Source: Patulibacter americanus DSM 16676 (GTDB taxonomy: Bacteria > Actinomycetota > Thermoleophilia > Solirubrobacterales > Solirubrobacteraceae). From it: a DNA stretch of 64,000 bases. A program made the translations under genes and the position numbers. Below the pieces are notes generated by a model. The model saw only the letters and a list, made by a program, of their open reading frames with translations, was not told the DNA's origin and did no database searches. Each line of letters begins with the position of its first letter. The first letter of the stretch is position 1. Where the stretch lies: positions 1 through 64,000 of the forward strand of contig NZ_ATUD01000017.1 in NCBI RefSeq assembly GCF_000420025.1, read 5' to 3'. Of this stretch, positions 34,550 through 42,461 are shown piece by piece.

Positions 34550-34899
34550 GGCCGGGGGCGCGAGCGGGCAGGGCGCCGCGGCGGATCTGCCGCGGCGGTT
34601 CGCCGCGCCACTGACCGCTCCGCTCCGCCGACCGCGACCGCCCGCTCACGCCCGGGGTGGCGCGGCGGTGTCGCTCGCGCCTGGACGTCGGCCCTTCCTG
34701 CCCCGGGCCGACGACGCAGGACCCTTCCGCCCCACGGCGCACCGTGGGGCGGTTCGCGTTCCAGGGCCCGGTCGGCGTCGTTCGTGGCCCGCGGCGCGCG
34801 GGGGCGGTCGCGGTCGGCGGAACGGGGTGGCAGCGGTACGACGAACCGCCAGCCAGGGTCTCTCGGCGCGCACTGCCCCCGCGCGCCATCCTTCCCTCC
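34550..34899. other. 350-bp gene-free stretch after ftsZ
   Basis: It holds the ftsZ terminator (34727-34752) and then about 150 bp up to the gamma-glutamyltransferase start. The open frames here are Arg/Pro-rich and I see no gene. A promoter for the next gene must lie here but no clear -35/-10 pair was found. Confidence 0.6.
34727..34752 (+). terminator. parA-ftsZ terminator
   Basis: CCGCCCCACGG (34727-34737), loop CGCA, CCGTGGGGCGG (34742-34752), a perfect 11-bp stem followed by TTCGCGTT. It ends the parA-ftsZ transcript 178 nt past the ftsZ stop. Confidence 0.75.
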
Positions 34900-36465
34900 A
34901 TGTCCTCGTCCCGCGGCACCGTGGCCGCCGGCCACCCGCGCACCGCCGAGGTCGGCGCCGCCGTCCTGCGCGAGGGCGGGACCGCGGCCGACGCCGTCGT
35001 CGCCGCGGCCCTGGCGTCGTGGGTCTGCGAGCCGCTGCTGACCGGGCCCGCGGCCGGCGGGCACCTGCTCGCGGTGCCGGCGACGGGCGACGCCGTGGCG
35101 ATCGACGCCTTCTGCTCCGTCCCGGGCCGCGACGCGCCCGCCGGGGCGGGGGATCCGCTCGACGCGCTGGTCCCCGTGCAGGTCGACTTCGGCGGGGCGC
35201 ACCAGACGTTCCACGCCGGCGTGGCGTCCGTCGCGGCGTTCGGCCTGATGGACGGGCTCGAGCGCCTGCACCGCCGCTGGGGCCGGCTGCCCCTCGCCGA
35301 CCTCGCTGCGCCTGCGGCCGCGATGGCCCGGGAGGGCGTCGCGCTCAACGAGCAGCAGGCCTTCGTCGCGGTGCTGCTCGAGGGCATCCTGGGGCTGACC
35401 CCGGAGTCGCGCGCGCTCTGGTTCCCCGAGGGGCGCGTGCTGCGCGAGGGCGAGGTCTTCCTCGACCCCGAGCTCGGCGACACCATCGAGCGCCTGGGCC
35501 GCGAGGGCGCCGCCCCGCTGCGCGACGGCGACCTCGCTGCGGCGTGCGCGGACTGGTGCGCCCAGCGCGGCGGCACGCTGACCCGCGCCGACCAGGCGGC
35601 CTACCGCGCCGTGGAGCGGCCCCCGATCGCTCTGCCCTACCGCGATCGCGAGATCCTCACCGTCCCGCCGCCGTCGGCCGGCGGGGTGCTGCTCGCGCTG
35701 GCGTTGGGGCGCCTGGAGGCGGCCGGCCGGGGCGCCGGCGTGGGGCAGGACGCGACGGCGCGAGGAGAGCACGGGGGACGGGTCCCGCCGAGCGCGGCGG
35801 CGCTCGTCGCCGCGATGGCCGACGCCGACGCCGAGCGCACAGCCGCGTTCGAGGAGGGGCTGGTGCGCGACGGGTTCGCCGACGAGCTGCTCGCCCTGCG
35901 CCTCGGCTCGACGACGCACGTCTCCGTCATCGACGCCGACGGCCTCTCCTGCGCGCTGACCGCCACGAACGGCGAGGGCTCGGGCGTCGTCGTGCCCGGC
36001 ACCGGGATCCACCTCAACAACGTGATGGGGGAGGAGGACCTCAACCCGCGGCTGCGGCCCGGCGGGCGGGGCCTCGACCCCTTCGCGCCCGGCCGCCGGA
36101 TGCCGTCGATGATGGCCCCGACCGCGGTGCGTGCCCCGGGCGGCCGCGTGGAGGCCATCCTCGGCTCCGCGGGTTCCAACCGCATTCGCTCGGCGCTGCT
36201 GCAGACCGTCGTGGGGCTCGTCGACCACGGCCGCGGCCCGGTCGACGCGGTCGACGCCCCGCGCGTCCACCTCGAGGACGGAGTGGTCTACGCCGAGCCC
36301 GGTGTCGACCCAGCCTGCGCGGCGGCGGGCGGGCAGACGCTCGTGGAGTTCCGCGAGCGCAACCTCTTCTTCGGCGGCGTCCAGCTCGTCTGTCGCGACC
36401 CGGAGACCGGGGCGCTGTCGGCGGCCGCGGACCCGCGGCGCGGCGGGGCGGTCGCGACGGCCTGA
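34900..36465 (+). CDS. Gamma-glutamyltransferase family protein
   Basis: A 521-residue Ntn-hydrolase of the gamma-glutamyltranspeptidase family, which transfers or hydrolyses gamma-glutamyl groups, usually of glutathione or gamma-glutamyl amides. The precursor self-cleaves before the nucleophilic Thr (about residue 338, in GSTTHVSVIDADG). Further marks are the N-terminal GHPRTAEVGAAVLREGGTAADAVVAAAL, NEGEGSG-like TNGEGSG, NNVMGEEDLNP and the C-terminal AILGSAGSNRIRSALLQTVV. It has no signal peptide, unlike many exported GGTs, so a cytoplasmic role is likely. The ATG at 34900 matches the conserved start. Substrate in a mycothiol-using actinobacterium is uncertain. Confidence 0.88.
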   Translation: MSSSRGTVAAGHPRTAEVGAAVLREGGTAADAVVAAALASWVCEPLLTGPAAGGHLLAVPATGDAVAIDAFCSVPGRDAPAGAGDPLDALVPVQVDFGGAHQTFHAGVASVAAFGLMDGLERLHRRWGRLPLADLAAPAAAMAREGVALNEQQAFVAVLLEGILGLTPESRALWFPEGRVLREGEVFLDPELGDTIERLGREGAAPLRDGDLAAACADWCAQRGGTLTRADQAAYRAVERPPIALPYRDREILTVPPPSAGGVLLALALGRLEAAGRGAGVGQDATARGEHGGRVPPSAAALVAAMADADAERTAAFEEGLVRDGFADELLALRLGSTTHVSVIDADGLSCALTATNGEGSGVVVPGTGIHLNNVMGEEDLNPRLRPGGRGLDPFAPGRRMPSMMAPTAVRAPGGRVEAILGSAGSNRIRSALLQTVVGLVDHGRGPVDAVDAPRVHLEDGVVYAEPGVDPACAAAGGQTLVEFRERNLFFGGVQLVCRDPETGALSAAADPRRGGAVATA

Positions 36466-36547
36466 GGGCCGACGGCCCGACGCGCAGCAACTTCCGGGAT
36501 GCGCCGGGGTTTCGACGGGCGTCCCGTCTTCCAGGAGCGTCCCGCCC

Positions 36548-38029
36548 ATGATCCCCGTCCGTTCCCTCCGCCGCGCATCTCGCCGCGGCGAACCAGCAGT
36601 GCTCGTCGGGGCCGTCGCCCTGGCCCTCGGCGTTCCGGTGGCCCCCGCCGTCGGTGCCGAGAACGCCGGGGACTGCTCGCGGTCGAACCCGGGGGTCGTC
36701 GCGACACTGGGTACGTGGTCGTCCGACGGCGCGGAGATCACCGCGCCCGAGGAGCTGCTGGACGGCGAGGACCTCCTGGGCTTCGAGACCCGAGGGGTCG
36801 CGTCGGGGCTCGGCCACCTCGCGGCGCGGGCCCTCGGCGGGACCGGCTTGCCGCGCGGTCGGCCCGTCGTGCTGCGACGGGTGGGCCAGGACGGCCGGTC
36901 GCCCCGGCTCGTGCTCTGTCACGGTGGTCGTCGGCTGGCCGTGGTCGGCGCCGCGGACCCGCAGGCCCGGGTCGGCGGCGTGAGCGTCAACGGCGATCGC
37001 CTCGTCTGGCGCACGTGGCGCCCCGGCCGCCGCGGGACGGTGACGGTCGGCAGGGTGTCCCGCGGGCGCGTGGTCGGCCTGCGACGCACCGAGCTGCCCG
37101 TCGTCGGGGCCCGCGGCGCGGTCAACGGCCGCATCGTCGTGATGCCCGACGGCACGGCGTCGTGGAGCCTCGAGGTCGCGGGGCGCGCGGCCGTCTGGCT
37201 GTGGCCCCGCGGCGCGCGTCCCCGTCGGCTGACGGTGCCGCCGGACCGGGAGCGGCAGCCCGGGGGGTGGGACGTGCGCATCGTCGACGACCGCCACGTG
37301 CTGCTGGGCTCGACGAGCACGGTGCTGCGCTACGGGCCCGCGACCCCCGGACGCTGTCCCACGCCGGTCGGGGCAGCGGTCGACGCGCTGGGTGGGCTGC
37401 AGCTCGTGAGCGTGCCCGGCGTCCGTGCGCAGGAGAGCACCGACGTGCAGGAGTGGTCCCAGCGTCTCGTCTGTGACCCGGCCGTCGGCGACTACGTGCA
37501 CGTCCACGCGAGCTTCGGCGGCGGGGACAAGTACGGCAACGCGTTCGGCACCACGCCGGTCGCCACCCTGGCGACCGCCGGCGTGCTGCTCCACGTCGAT
37601 CGCGCGTCGGGTGGCAGCTACGCCTATTCGTACGCCACGGAGGTCACGCCCCTGGCCACGAGGCGCCCCACGATCGCGCGGGGCATCGTCGACGATCCCG
37701 AGACGGTCGCCGTGACCACGCCGCCACCGGCCGGCGGCGAGCCGGCCGCGTCCGTCGGGGTCCGCGTGCTCCCCGGAGTGGTCGCCTGGGTCACCGGTCC
37801 TGCGGCGACGGATGTGGAAGCGACGCCCGTCGACCGCGACGTGTGGGTCGCGGACGCCGACGGTGCCCGTGTCGTCGGCCGGCTTCCGGCCGACGCGCCG
37901 TTGTACCCGGCCCTGACCTTGACGCCCTCGACGGTCGGGTGGACGGGGCCGGCGGGGCCGGTCTCCGTGCCGGTTCGTCCCGTCCCCGGCGACGTCGTCC
38001 ACCGCGTGTCCGCGCGGGCGTCCGGCTGA
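36548..38029 (+). CDS. Secreted protein of unknown function
   Basis: A 493-residue exported protein I do not recognise. A basic N-terminus and hydrophobic segment (about 19-36, VLVGAVALALGVPVAPAVG) end at AEN. The mature part is rich in Arg, Gly, Val and Thr and shows repeated short beta-strand-like pieces (GRPVVLRRVG, RLAVVGAADP, RIVVMPDGT, WDVRIVDDRHVLLG), reminiscent of a beta-propeller. Four Cys are spread out. The ATG at 36548 has AGGAGCG (36534-36540) 7 nt upstream. No operon partner. Probably a solirubrobacterial lineage-specific surface protein. Confidence 0.7.
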   Translation: MIPVRSLRRASRRGEPAVLVGAVALALGVPVAPAVGAENAGDCSRSNPGVVATLGTWSSDGAEITAPEELLDGEDLLGFETRGVASGLGHLAARALGGTGLPRGRPVVLRRVGQDGRSPRLVLCHGGRRLAVVGAADPQARVGGVSVNGDRLVWRTWRPGRRGTVTVGRVSRGRVVGLRRTELPVVGARGAVNGRIVVMPDGTASWSLEVAGRAAVWLWPRGARPRRLTVPPDRERQPGGWDVRIVDDRHVLLGSTSTVLRYGPATPGRCPTPVGAAVDALGGLQLVSVPGVRAQESTDVQEWSQRLVCDPAVGDYVHVHASFGGGDKYGNAFGTTPVATLATAGVLLHVDRASGGSYAYSYATEVTPLATRRPTIARGIVDDPETVAVTTPPPAGGEPAASVGVRVLPGVVAWVTGPAATDVEATPVDRDVWVADADGARVVGRLPADAPLYPALTLTPSTVGWTGPAGPVSVPVRPVPGDVVHRVSARASG

Positions 38030-38060
38030 GCGTCGGGAACCCGCACGGTGGGCGGTGCCG

Positions 38061-38663
38061 TCAGCGGACCCAGCGCTGTTCGGCCGGGACGCGAGGATCG
38101 TCGGCGACGAGCACCCGGTGGACGTCGCTCCAGACGCTCGGCGGAGCCTCGGACACGGGCCGGTCGAGATCGATGACCGTCGTCGCCCACGGGAGCTCAC
38201 TCGGGATCGGGGCGTGCCCCGGTGCGGGACCGACGGAGGGCTTGCGCTTCCGACTGGCCGTCGCCTCCCGGTGGCACGTACTCGCCGCCCTCTCCGCGTC
38301 GGCCCGCAACCACTGCGGTACCAACCGTGCGGCCACGTCGAGGTCGACGCGCGCCGTCTTCGGATCCTTCAGGTGCCGGCGGACGACCTCGCCTCGCACG
38401 GAACACAGGACCCCACGCTGGCCGTCATCCCCGATCCAGTGCTCGAGAGCGTGGTCCGTCGCGTGCACCGCGGTCTTGTTCTGCCCGAGCTGCAGTGCGC
38501 TGGCGGCGGAGACCAACCACGGGGCGAGCGTCCTGGCGCCGCCGGCCGAGATCCAGGCCTGCGTGTGGTCGTAGACGACCATGGGGCGACCGGCCGCGAG
38601 GGCCTCGAGCGCGCGGCCCCTGCACTCCGTCGCCCACTGGCGCAGCTCGGTCTCGCTCAGCAT
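38061..38663 (-). CDS. Hypothetical cytoplasmic protein
   Basis: A 200-residue protein of no recognised family. The N-terminal half is helical (LRQWATECRGRALEALAAG) with WISAGGARTLAPWLVSAASALQ, the middle is VDLDVAARLVPQWLRADAERAAS, and the C-terminal third is loop-rich. No transmembrane segment, signal or metal motif. Start ATG 38663. Its 3' end is 31 nt from the convergent secreted-protein gene, and its start is 41 nt after the ethR-type gene stop on the same strand, so it could be co-transcribed with that repressor. Confidence rests on codon use typical of the window and a good-sized open frame. Confidence 0.55.
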   Translation of the reverse strand: MLSETELRQWATECRGRALEALAAGRPMVVYDHTQAWISAGGARTLAPWLVSAASALQLGQNKTAVHATDHALEHWIGDDGQRGVLCSVRGEVVRRHLKDPKTARVDLDVAARLVPQWLRADAERAASTCHREATASRKRKPSVGPAPGHAPIPSELPWATTVIDLDRPVSEAPPSVWSDVHRVLVADDPRVPAEQRWVR

Positions 38664-38704
38664 CCGCGCGCGACACGCTCGCAGGTCGCGCGCGCAGGTG
38701 CCCC

Positions 38705-39406
38705 CTACGCCGGCGGAACCGCCCCCGCGTAGATCGCCCCGAGCCACGTCGCCACGAGCGCGTCGACGACCTGCGCGGCCGGCACCGCCGGCGACTCGCC
38801 GGCGAAGGTCGTGTGGAGCACCCGCTCGTTCATCCAGTTCAGGGTGACGGCCAGGTGGCGGGCCGGGACGGTGTCGGGGGCGGCGCCGCGGGCGCGCTCG
38901 GCCTCGATGGCGTCCGTCGTCTCCTGGACCCAGCCCTCCATCACACGCGCCCAGAGGTCGCGGACGTCCGGGCTGCTGGCGCGGGCGCCGGCGGCGGCCA
39001 GCGCGACGGCGCGGTGGGCGGCGAAGGCGTCGTGGAAGGCGGCGATCGCGGCGCGCCAGCGGGCCGCCGGCTCCGGCGGGGCGGCGGCCAGCGCGGCCAC
39101 CCGGAGCACGTTGGCCTCCTCGACCATGCGGTCCAGCAGCGTGAGCAGGACCGCCTCCTTCGACCCGAAGTAGAAGTAGAACGTCGGCCGCGAGATGCCC
39201 GCGCCCTTCGCCAGGTCGTCGACGGAGATCTCGTGGAGCGCGCGGGTCTGCAGCAGCTCCTCGGCCGTGGCGAGGATCGCGCGCTCGCGCTCGTCGCCCG
39301 AGACCCGCGGGGCGCGGCGCCCGCGGGCGGGAGGGGACGGGGACGGCAACGGCGCGCTCTCGGTGGTGCCGTCGGACGACGCGGAGGGGGCGGAGGGGGC
39401 CGACAT
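38705..39406 (-). CDS. ethR: TetR family repressor, EthR-like
   Basis: A 233-residue TetR repressor closely resembling EthR of mycobacteria: RERAILATAEELLQTRALHEISVDDLAKGAGISRPTFYFYFGSKEAVLLTLLDRM covers the helix-turn-helix with only scattered changes, and the ligand domain keeps AVTLNWMNERVLHTTFAGESPAVPAAQVVDALVATWLGAIY. It has a longer Ser/Pro-rich N-tail. EthR represses the divergent monooxygenase gene ethA and is released by hydrophobic ligands; the same divergent partner is present here. Start ATG 39406 with TACGCT 9 nt upstream on the - strand. Confidence 0.93.
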   Translation of the reverse strand: MSAPSAPSASSDGTTESAPLPSPSPPARGRRAPRVSGDERERAILATAEELLQTRALHEISVDDLAKGAGISRPTFYFYFGSKEAVLLTLLDRMVEEANVLRVAALAAAPPEPAARWRAAIAAFHDAFAAHRAVALAAAGARASSPDVRDLWARVMEGWVQETTDAIEAERARGAAPDTVPARHLAVTLNWMNERVLHTTFAGESPAVPAAQVVDALVATWLGAIYAGAVPPA

Positions 39407-39415
39407 CGGTGTCCG

Positions 39416-39478
39416 AGCGTACAACACGTCGGCGCACTCGACAGGGTGTTGACAACGCCGACTGCGTGTCGCTACGGT
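39416..39478. promoter_or_regulatory. ethR-ethA divergent promoter/operator region
   Basis: The ethA promoter is TTGACA (39449-39454), 18 bp, TACGGT (39473-39478). The ethR -10 TACGCT reads on the - strand at 39421-39416. Between them lie nested inverted repeats: CAACAC (39422-39427) with GTGTTG (39446-39451), and GTCGGCG (39429-39435) with CGCCGAC (39456-39462). They span the ethA -35, a plausible EthR-like operator. Confidence 0.68.
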
Positions 39479-39512
39479 CCCCCGGGTCCGCCCCCGACTC
39501 GCGAGTAGCCCC

Positions 39513-41030
39513 ATGTCCACGGAACACCTCGACGTCCTCATCGTCGGCGCCGGCCTCTCGGGCATCGGCGCCGCCCACCACCTGCAGGAGCGCTGCCCCG
39601 GCAAGCGCTTCGCCCTGGTCGAGGCGCGGGAGGAGCTCGGCGGCACGTGGAGCCTGTTCACGTACCCAGGCATCCGCTCCGACTCGGACATGCACACGCT
39701 CGGCTTCGGGTTCCGCCCGTGGAAAGAGGCCAAGGCGATCGCCGACGGGCCCTCCATCCTGGAGTACCTGCGCGACACGGCCCGGGAGTACGGGATCGAC
39801 GAGAAGATCCGCTACGGCCGCAAGGTCGTGGCCGCAGACTGGTCGACCCCCGACGCGCGCTGGAACGTGGAGATCGAGCGCACGGACACGGGCGAGCGCG
39901 AGCAGCTCACCTGCTCGTTCCTCCTGGGCTGCACGGGCTACTACCGCTACGACGAGGGCTACACGCCGCACTTCGAGGGCCGTGACCGGTTCGCGGGCGA
40001 GATCGTCCACCCGCAGCACTGGCCCGAGGACCTGGACTACGCGGGCAAGCGCGTCGTCGTCATCGGCTCCGGTGCCGCGGCGGTCACGCTGGTCCCGGCG
40101 ATGGCGAAGGAGGCCGCGCACGTCACGATGCTGCAGCGCTCGCCGACGTACATCACGTCGCTGCCCTCGATCGACCCGTTCGCCGAGCGCGCCCGGAAGG
40201 TGCTGCCCGACAAGCTCGCCTTCCCCGCCGTCCGGTGGAAGAACGTGCTGCAGCAGATCGGCATCTACCAGCTCTCGCAGCGCCGGCCCAACACCGTCAA
40301 AGGCTTCCTGCGCAAGATCCTCGAGCGCCAGCTGCCGAAGGGCTACGACATCGACCGGCACTTCTCGCCGAGCTACGACCCGTGGGACCAGCGCCTCTGC
40401 CTCGTCCCGGACGGCGACCTGTTCCGCGCGATCCGCTCCGAGAAGGCGTCCGTGGTCACCGACCACATCGAGACGTTCACCGAGAAGGGGATCCTGCTCA
40501 AGAGCGGCGAGGAGCTCGAGGCCGACGTCGTCATCACGGCCACCGGCCTGAACCTGCTCATGCTCGGCGGCATCGAGCTGGCCAAGGACGGCGCGCCCGT
40601 CGACGTGCCGAAGGCCATGACCTACAAGGGCATGATGCTCGAGGGCGTGCCGAACTTCGCCTTCGCGATCGGCTACACGAACTCGTCCTGGACGCTGAAG
40701 GCCGACCTCACCGGCGAGTACGTCGGGCGGCTGCTGAACGAGCTGGACCGCAAGGGCGAGAAGCAGGCCACGCCGGTCAACGACGACCCCACCGTCGAGC
40801 AGGTGCCGCTGCTGGACTTCGACGCCGGCTACGTCCTGCGCTCCGTCGACCAGCTGCCGCGCTCGGGCTCGAAGGCTCCGTGGCGGATGGGGATGAACTA
40901 CGCGGTAGACGCCGTCGCGCTGCGCCTGGGCAAGGTCGACGACGGCGTGATGCGGTTCACCTCGCCGCCGAGCCGGGACCGCACCGGCCGGGTGTCGGCG
41001 CCCGTCGCCGAGGAGCCGACCGCGGTCTGA
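39513..41030 (+). CDS. ethA: FAD-containing Baeyer-Villiger monooxygenase, EthA-like
   Basis: A 505-residue class B flavoprotein monooxygenase. It resembles mycobacterial EthA throughout: the N-terminal FAD site LIVGAGLSGIGAAHHLQ, WSLFTYPGIRSDSDMHTLGF, the fingerprint FAGEIVHPQHW (160-170, FxGxxxHxxxW), the NADPH site VVVIGSGAAAVTLVP and TATGLNLLMLGG. EthA converts ketones to esters, and S-oxygenates thioamides such as ethionamide. Start ATG 39513, 28-35 nt after the predicted +1 of its -35/-10 promoter, so leadered. It is divergent from the ethR-like gene and likely derepressed by its ligand. The native ketone substrate is unknown. Confidence 0.94.
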   Translation: MSTEHLDVLIVGAGLSGIGAAHHLQERCPGKRFALVEAREELGGTWSLFTYPGIRSDSDMHTLGFGFRPWKEAKAIADGPSILEYLRDTAREYGIDEKIRYGRKVVAADWSTPDARWNVEIERTDTGEREQLTCSFLLGCTGYYRYDEGYTPHFEGRDRFAGEIVHPQHWPEDLDYAGKRVVVIGSGAAAVTLVPAMAKEAAHVTMLQRSPTYITSLPSIDPFAERARKVLPDKLAFPAVRWKNVLQQIGIYQLSQRRPNTVKGFLRKILERQLPKGYDIDRHFSPSYDPWDQRLCLVPDGDLFRAIRSEKASVVTDHIETFTEKGILLKSGEELEADVVITATGLNLLMLGGIELAKDGAPVDVPKAMTYKGMMLEGVPNFAFAIGYTNSSWTLKADLTGEYVGRLLNELDRKGEKQATPVNDDPTVEQVPLLDFDAGYVLRSVDQLPRSGSKAPWRMGMNYAVDAVALRLGKVDDGVMRFTSPPSRDRTGRVSAPVAEEPTAV

Positions 41031-41051
41031 GCCAGGCGCCGGCCGGACCCT

Positions 41052-42380
41052 TCACCCGCGCACCACGGGCAGCAACGCCAGCGCCAGCAGCACGTCGGTG
41101 ACGCGGCCCTCGAGGTCGCGGCCCGTCGCGGCGCGCACGCGGTTGAGGCGGTTGGCGACGGTGTTCTCGTGCACGCCGAGCAGCCCGGCGGTGGTGCGCA
41201 CGCTGCAGCCGTGCTCGAGGTGCACCCGCAGCGTCTCGGCCCACGTGCGCGCCCGCGGGTCGTTCGCGGCCACGGGGCCGAGCTGCTCCTGCACGAACCG
41301 GCGCGCGTGGTCGAGGTCCGCGCTGGCCAGCGCGGCCGGGGCGACCGCCGACCAGGCCGTCCGGCTGCCGCCGTCGGCCCCCGCGAGCATCGCCACGCGC
41401 CGAGCGCCCGTCGCCTCGCGATGCGTCCGGCGGAACCCGTCGACCCCGAGGCCGGGGGAACCGACCGCCGCGAGCACGCGGGGGCCGAGGTCCCACTCCG
41501 GGAGTGGGTCTGGGGCCCCCGGGGTGCTGACCCAGCCCGCGAGCGCGTCGCGTCCGAGGGGGTGGAGCAGCAGCGCCTCGCGGCCCGGGCGGCCGACGCC
41601 GGCGACGCGGCGGGCCAGCGCCTCGAGCTCGGCCGGCGTCCCCGCGTCGGGCGCGGCGCCCCAGAGGACGAACCCGACGTGGTGGCGCTCCAAGCCGTGG
41701 CGCAGACGACTCTCGGCCGCGCGCGGGTCGATCGGGTCGCCGTCGAGCAGCGCGCGCACCGTCTCGGCGCGGACGGCCTCCGGGCTGCGGACCCACCGGG
41801 CGCGCTGCTCGTCGTGCTCGCGCAGGGCGTGGGCGGTGAGCGCGTCCATGAAGGCGAACATGTAGGTCGCCGACGACTCCAGCGCGGGGCCGATGGCCTC
41901 GGGCGGGAGCGCGGCGTGGAGCGTCTCGGTCCACGCCCGCCAGAACGCGCCGTGGGCGACGCGGTAGACCTGCACGAGCACGGCCGAGTCCAACCGCCGA
42001 CGGACGAGCAGGCCCACGTAGCCCATCGCCGCCGCGCCGAGCCGCACCGCCGAGGGGTCCTCGCCGCGCGACGCCAGGCCCGCGAACATCGCCAGGTTCT
42101 CCTCCGTGCTGGCGCGCGTGGCGTCGCGCAGCTCGGAGTCGCGGCCGAGCCCCTCGACCTCGCGGTGCAGCGCGTCCGTGACCTGGATGGCCAGACGGTC
42201 GCGCCACTCCGGCTCGGCGACAAGGCGGGCGGCGAGAGCACGCCACGCGTCGGCGTCCGACCCCGCGCCGGGCGACCGCAACCGGCCGTCCGCGACCACC
42301 CCGGGCCGATCCACCGATCGCCACCGGTCCGCCGTGCCTCGGCCCGCCGCGTCCCGGCCCGCGGTGCTGCTCTCGCTCAT
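41052..42380 (-). CDS. PucR/CdaR-type transcriptional regulator
   Basis: A 442-residue regulator. The C-terminal PucR helix-turn-helix domain (ETLRVHLEHGCSVRTTAGLLGVHENTVANRLNRVRAATGRDLEG) is clear. The middle GGDEF-like domain is diverged and the N-terminal part (LVAEPEWRDRLAIQVTDALHREVEGLG) is helical sensory. Such proteins usually activate adjacent catabolic genes. Start ATG 42380, with TAGGGT 8 nt upstream (leaderless). It is divergent from the GMC-BVMO-hydrolase operon across 81 bp and so is the likely regulator of it; the inducing compound is unknown. Confidence 0.87.
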   Translation of the reverse strand: MSESSTAGRDAAGRGTADRWRSVDRPGVVADGRLRSPGAGSDADAWRALAARLVAEPEWRDRLAIQVTDALHREVEGLGRDSELRDATRASTEENLAMFAGLASRGEDPSAVRLGAAAMGYVGLLVRRRLDSAVLVQVYRVAHGAFWRAWTETLHAALPPEAIGPALESSATYMFAFMDALTAHALREHDEQRARWVRSPEAVRAETVRALLDGDPIDPRAAESRLRHGLERHHVGFVLWGAAPDAGTPAELEALARRVAGVGRPGREALLLHPLGRDALAGWVSTPGAPDPLPEWDLGPRVLAAVGSPGLGVDGFRRTHREATGARRVAMLAGADGGSRTAWSAVAPAALASADLDHARRFVQEQLGPVAANDPRARTWAETLRVHLEHGCSVRTTAGLLGVHENTVANRLNRVRAATGRDLEGRVTDVLLALALLPVVRG

Positions 42381-42461
42381 GGGGACCGACCCTAGGGCGA
42401 GGGACCGCGCTTGTGGGGAATCCACAGTACGCGCGCGGGCGCACACGACGAGGATCGGAGC

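Noticed and set aside
38061..40466. 801-codon - strand frame spanning ethA, the ethR-type gene and the hypothetical gene
   Set aside because: Most of it is antisense to ethA, which is certain by homology. Only the last 200 codons from ATG 38663 have native-like composition and were kept as a gene.
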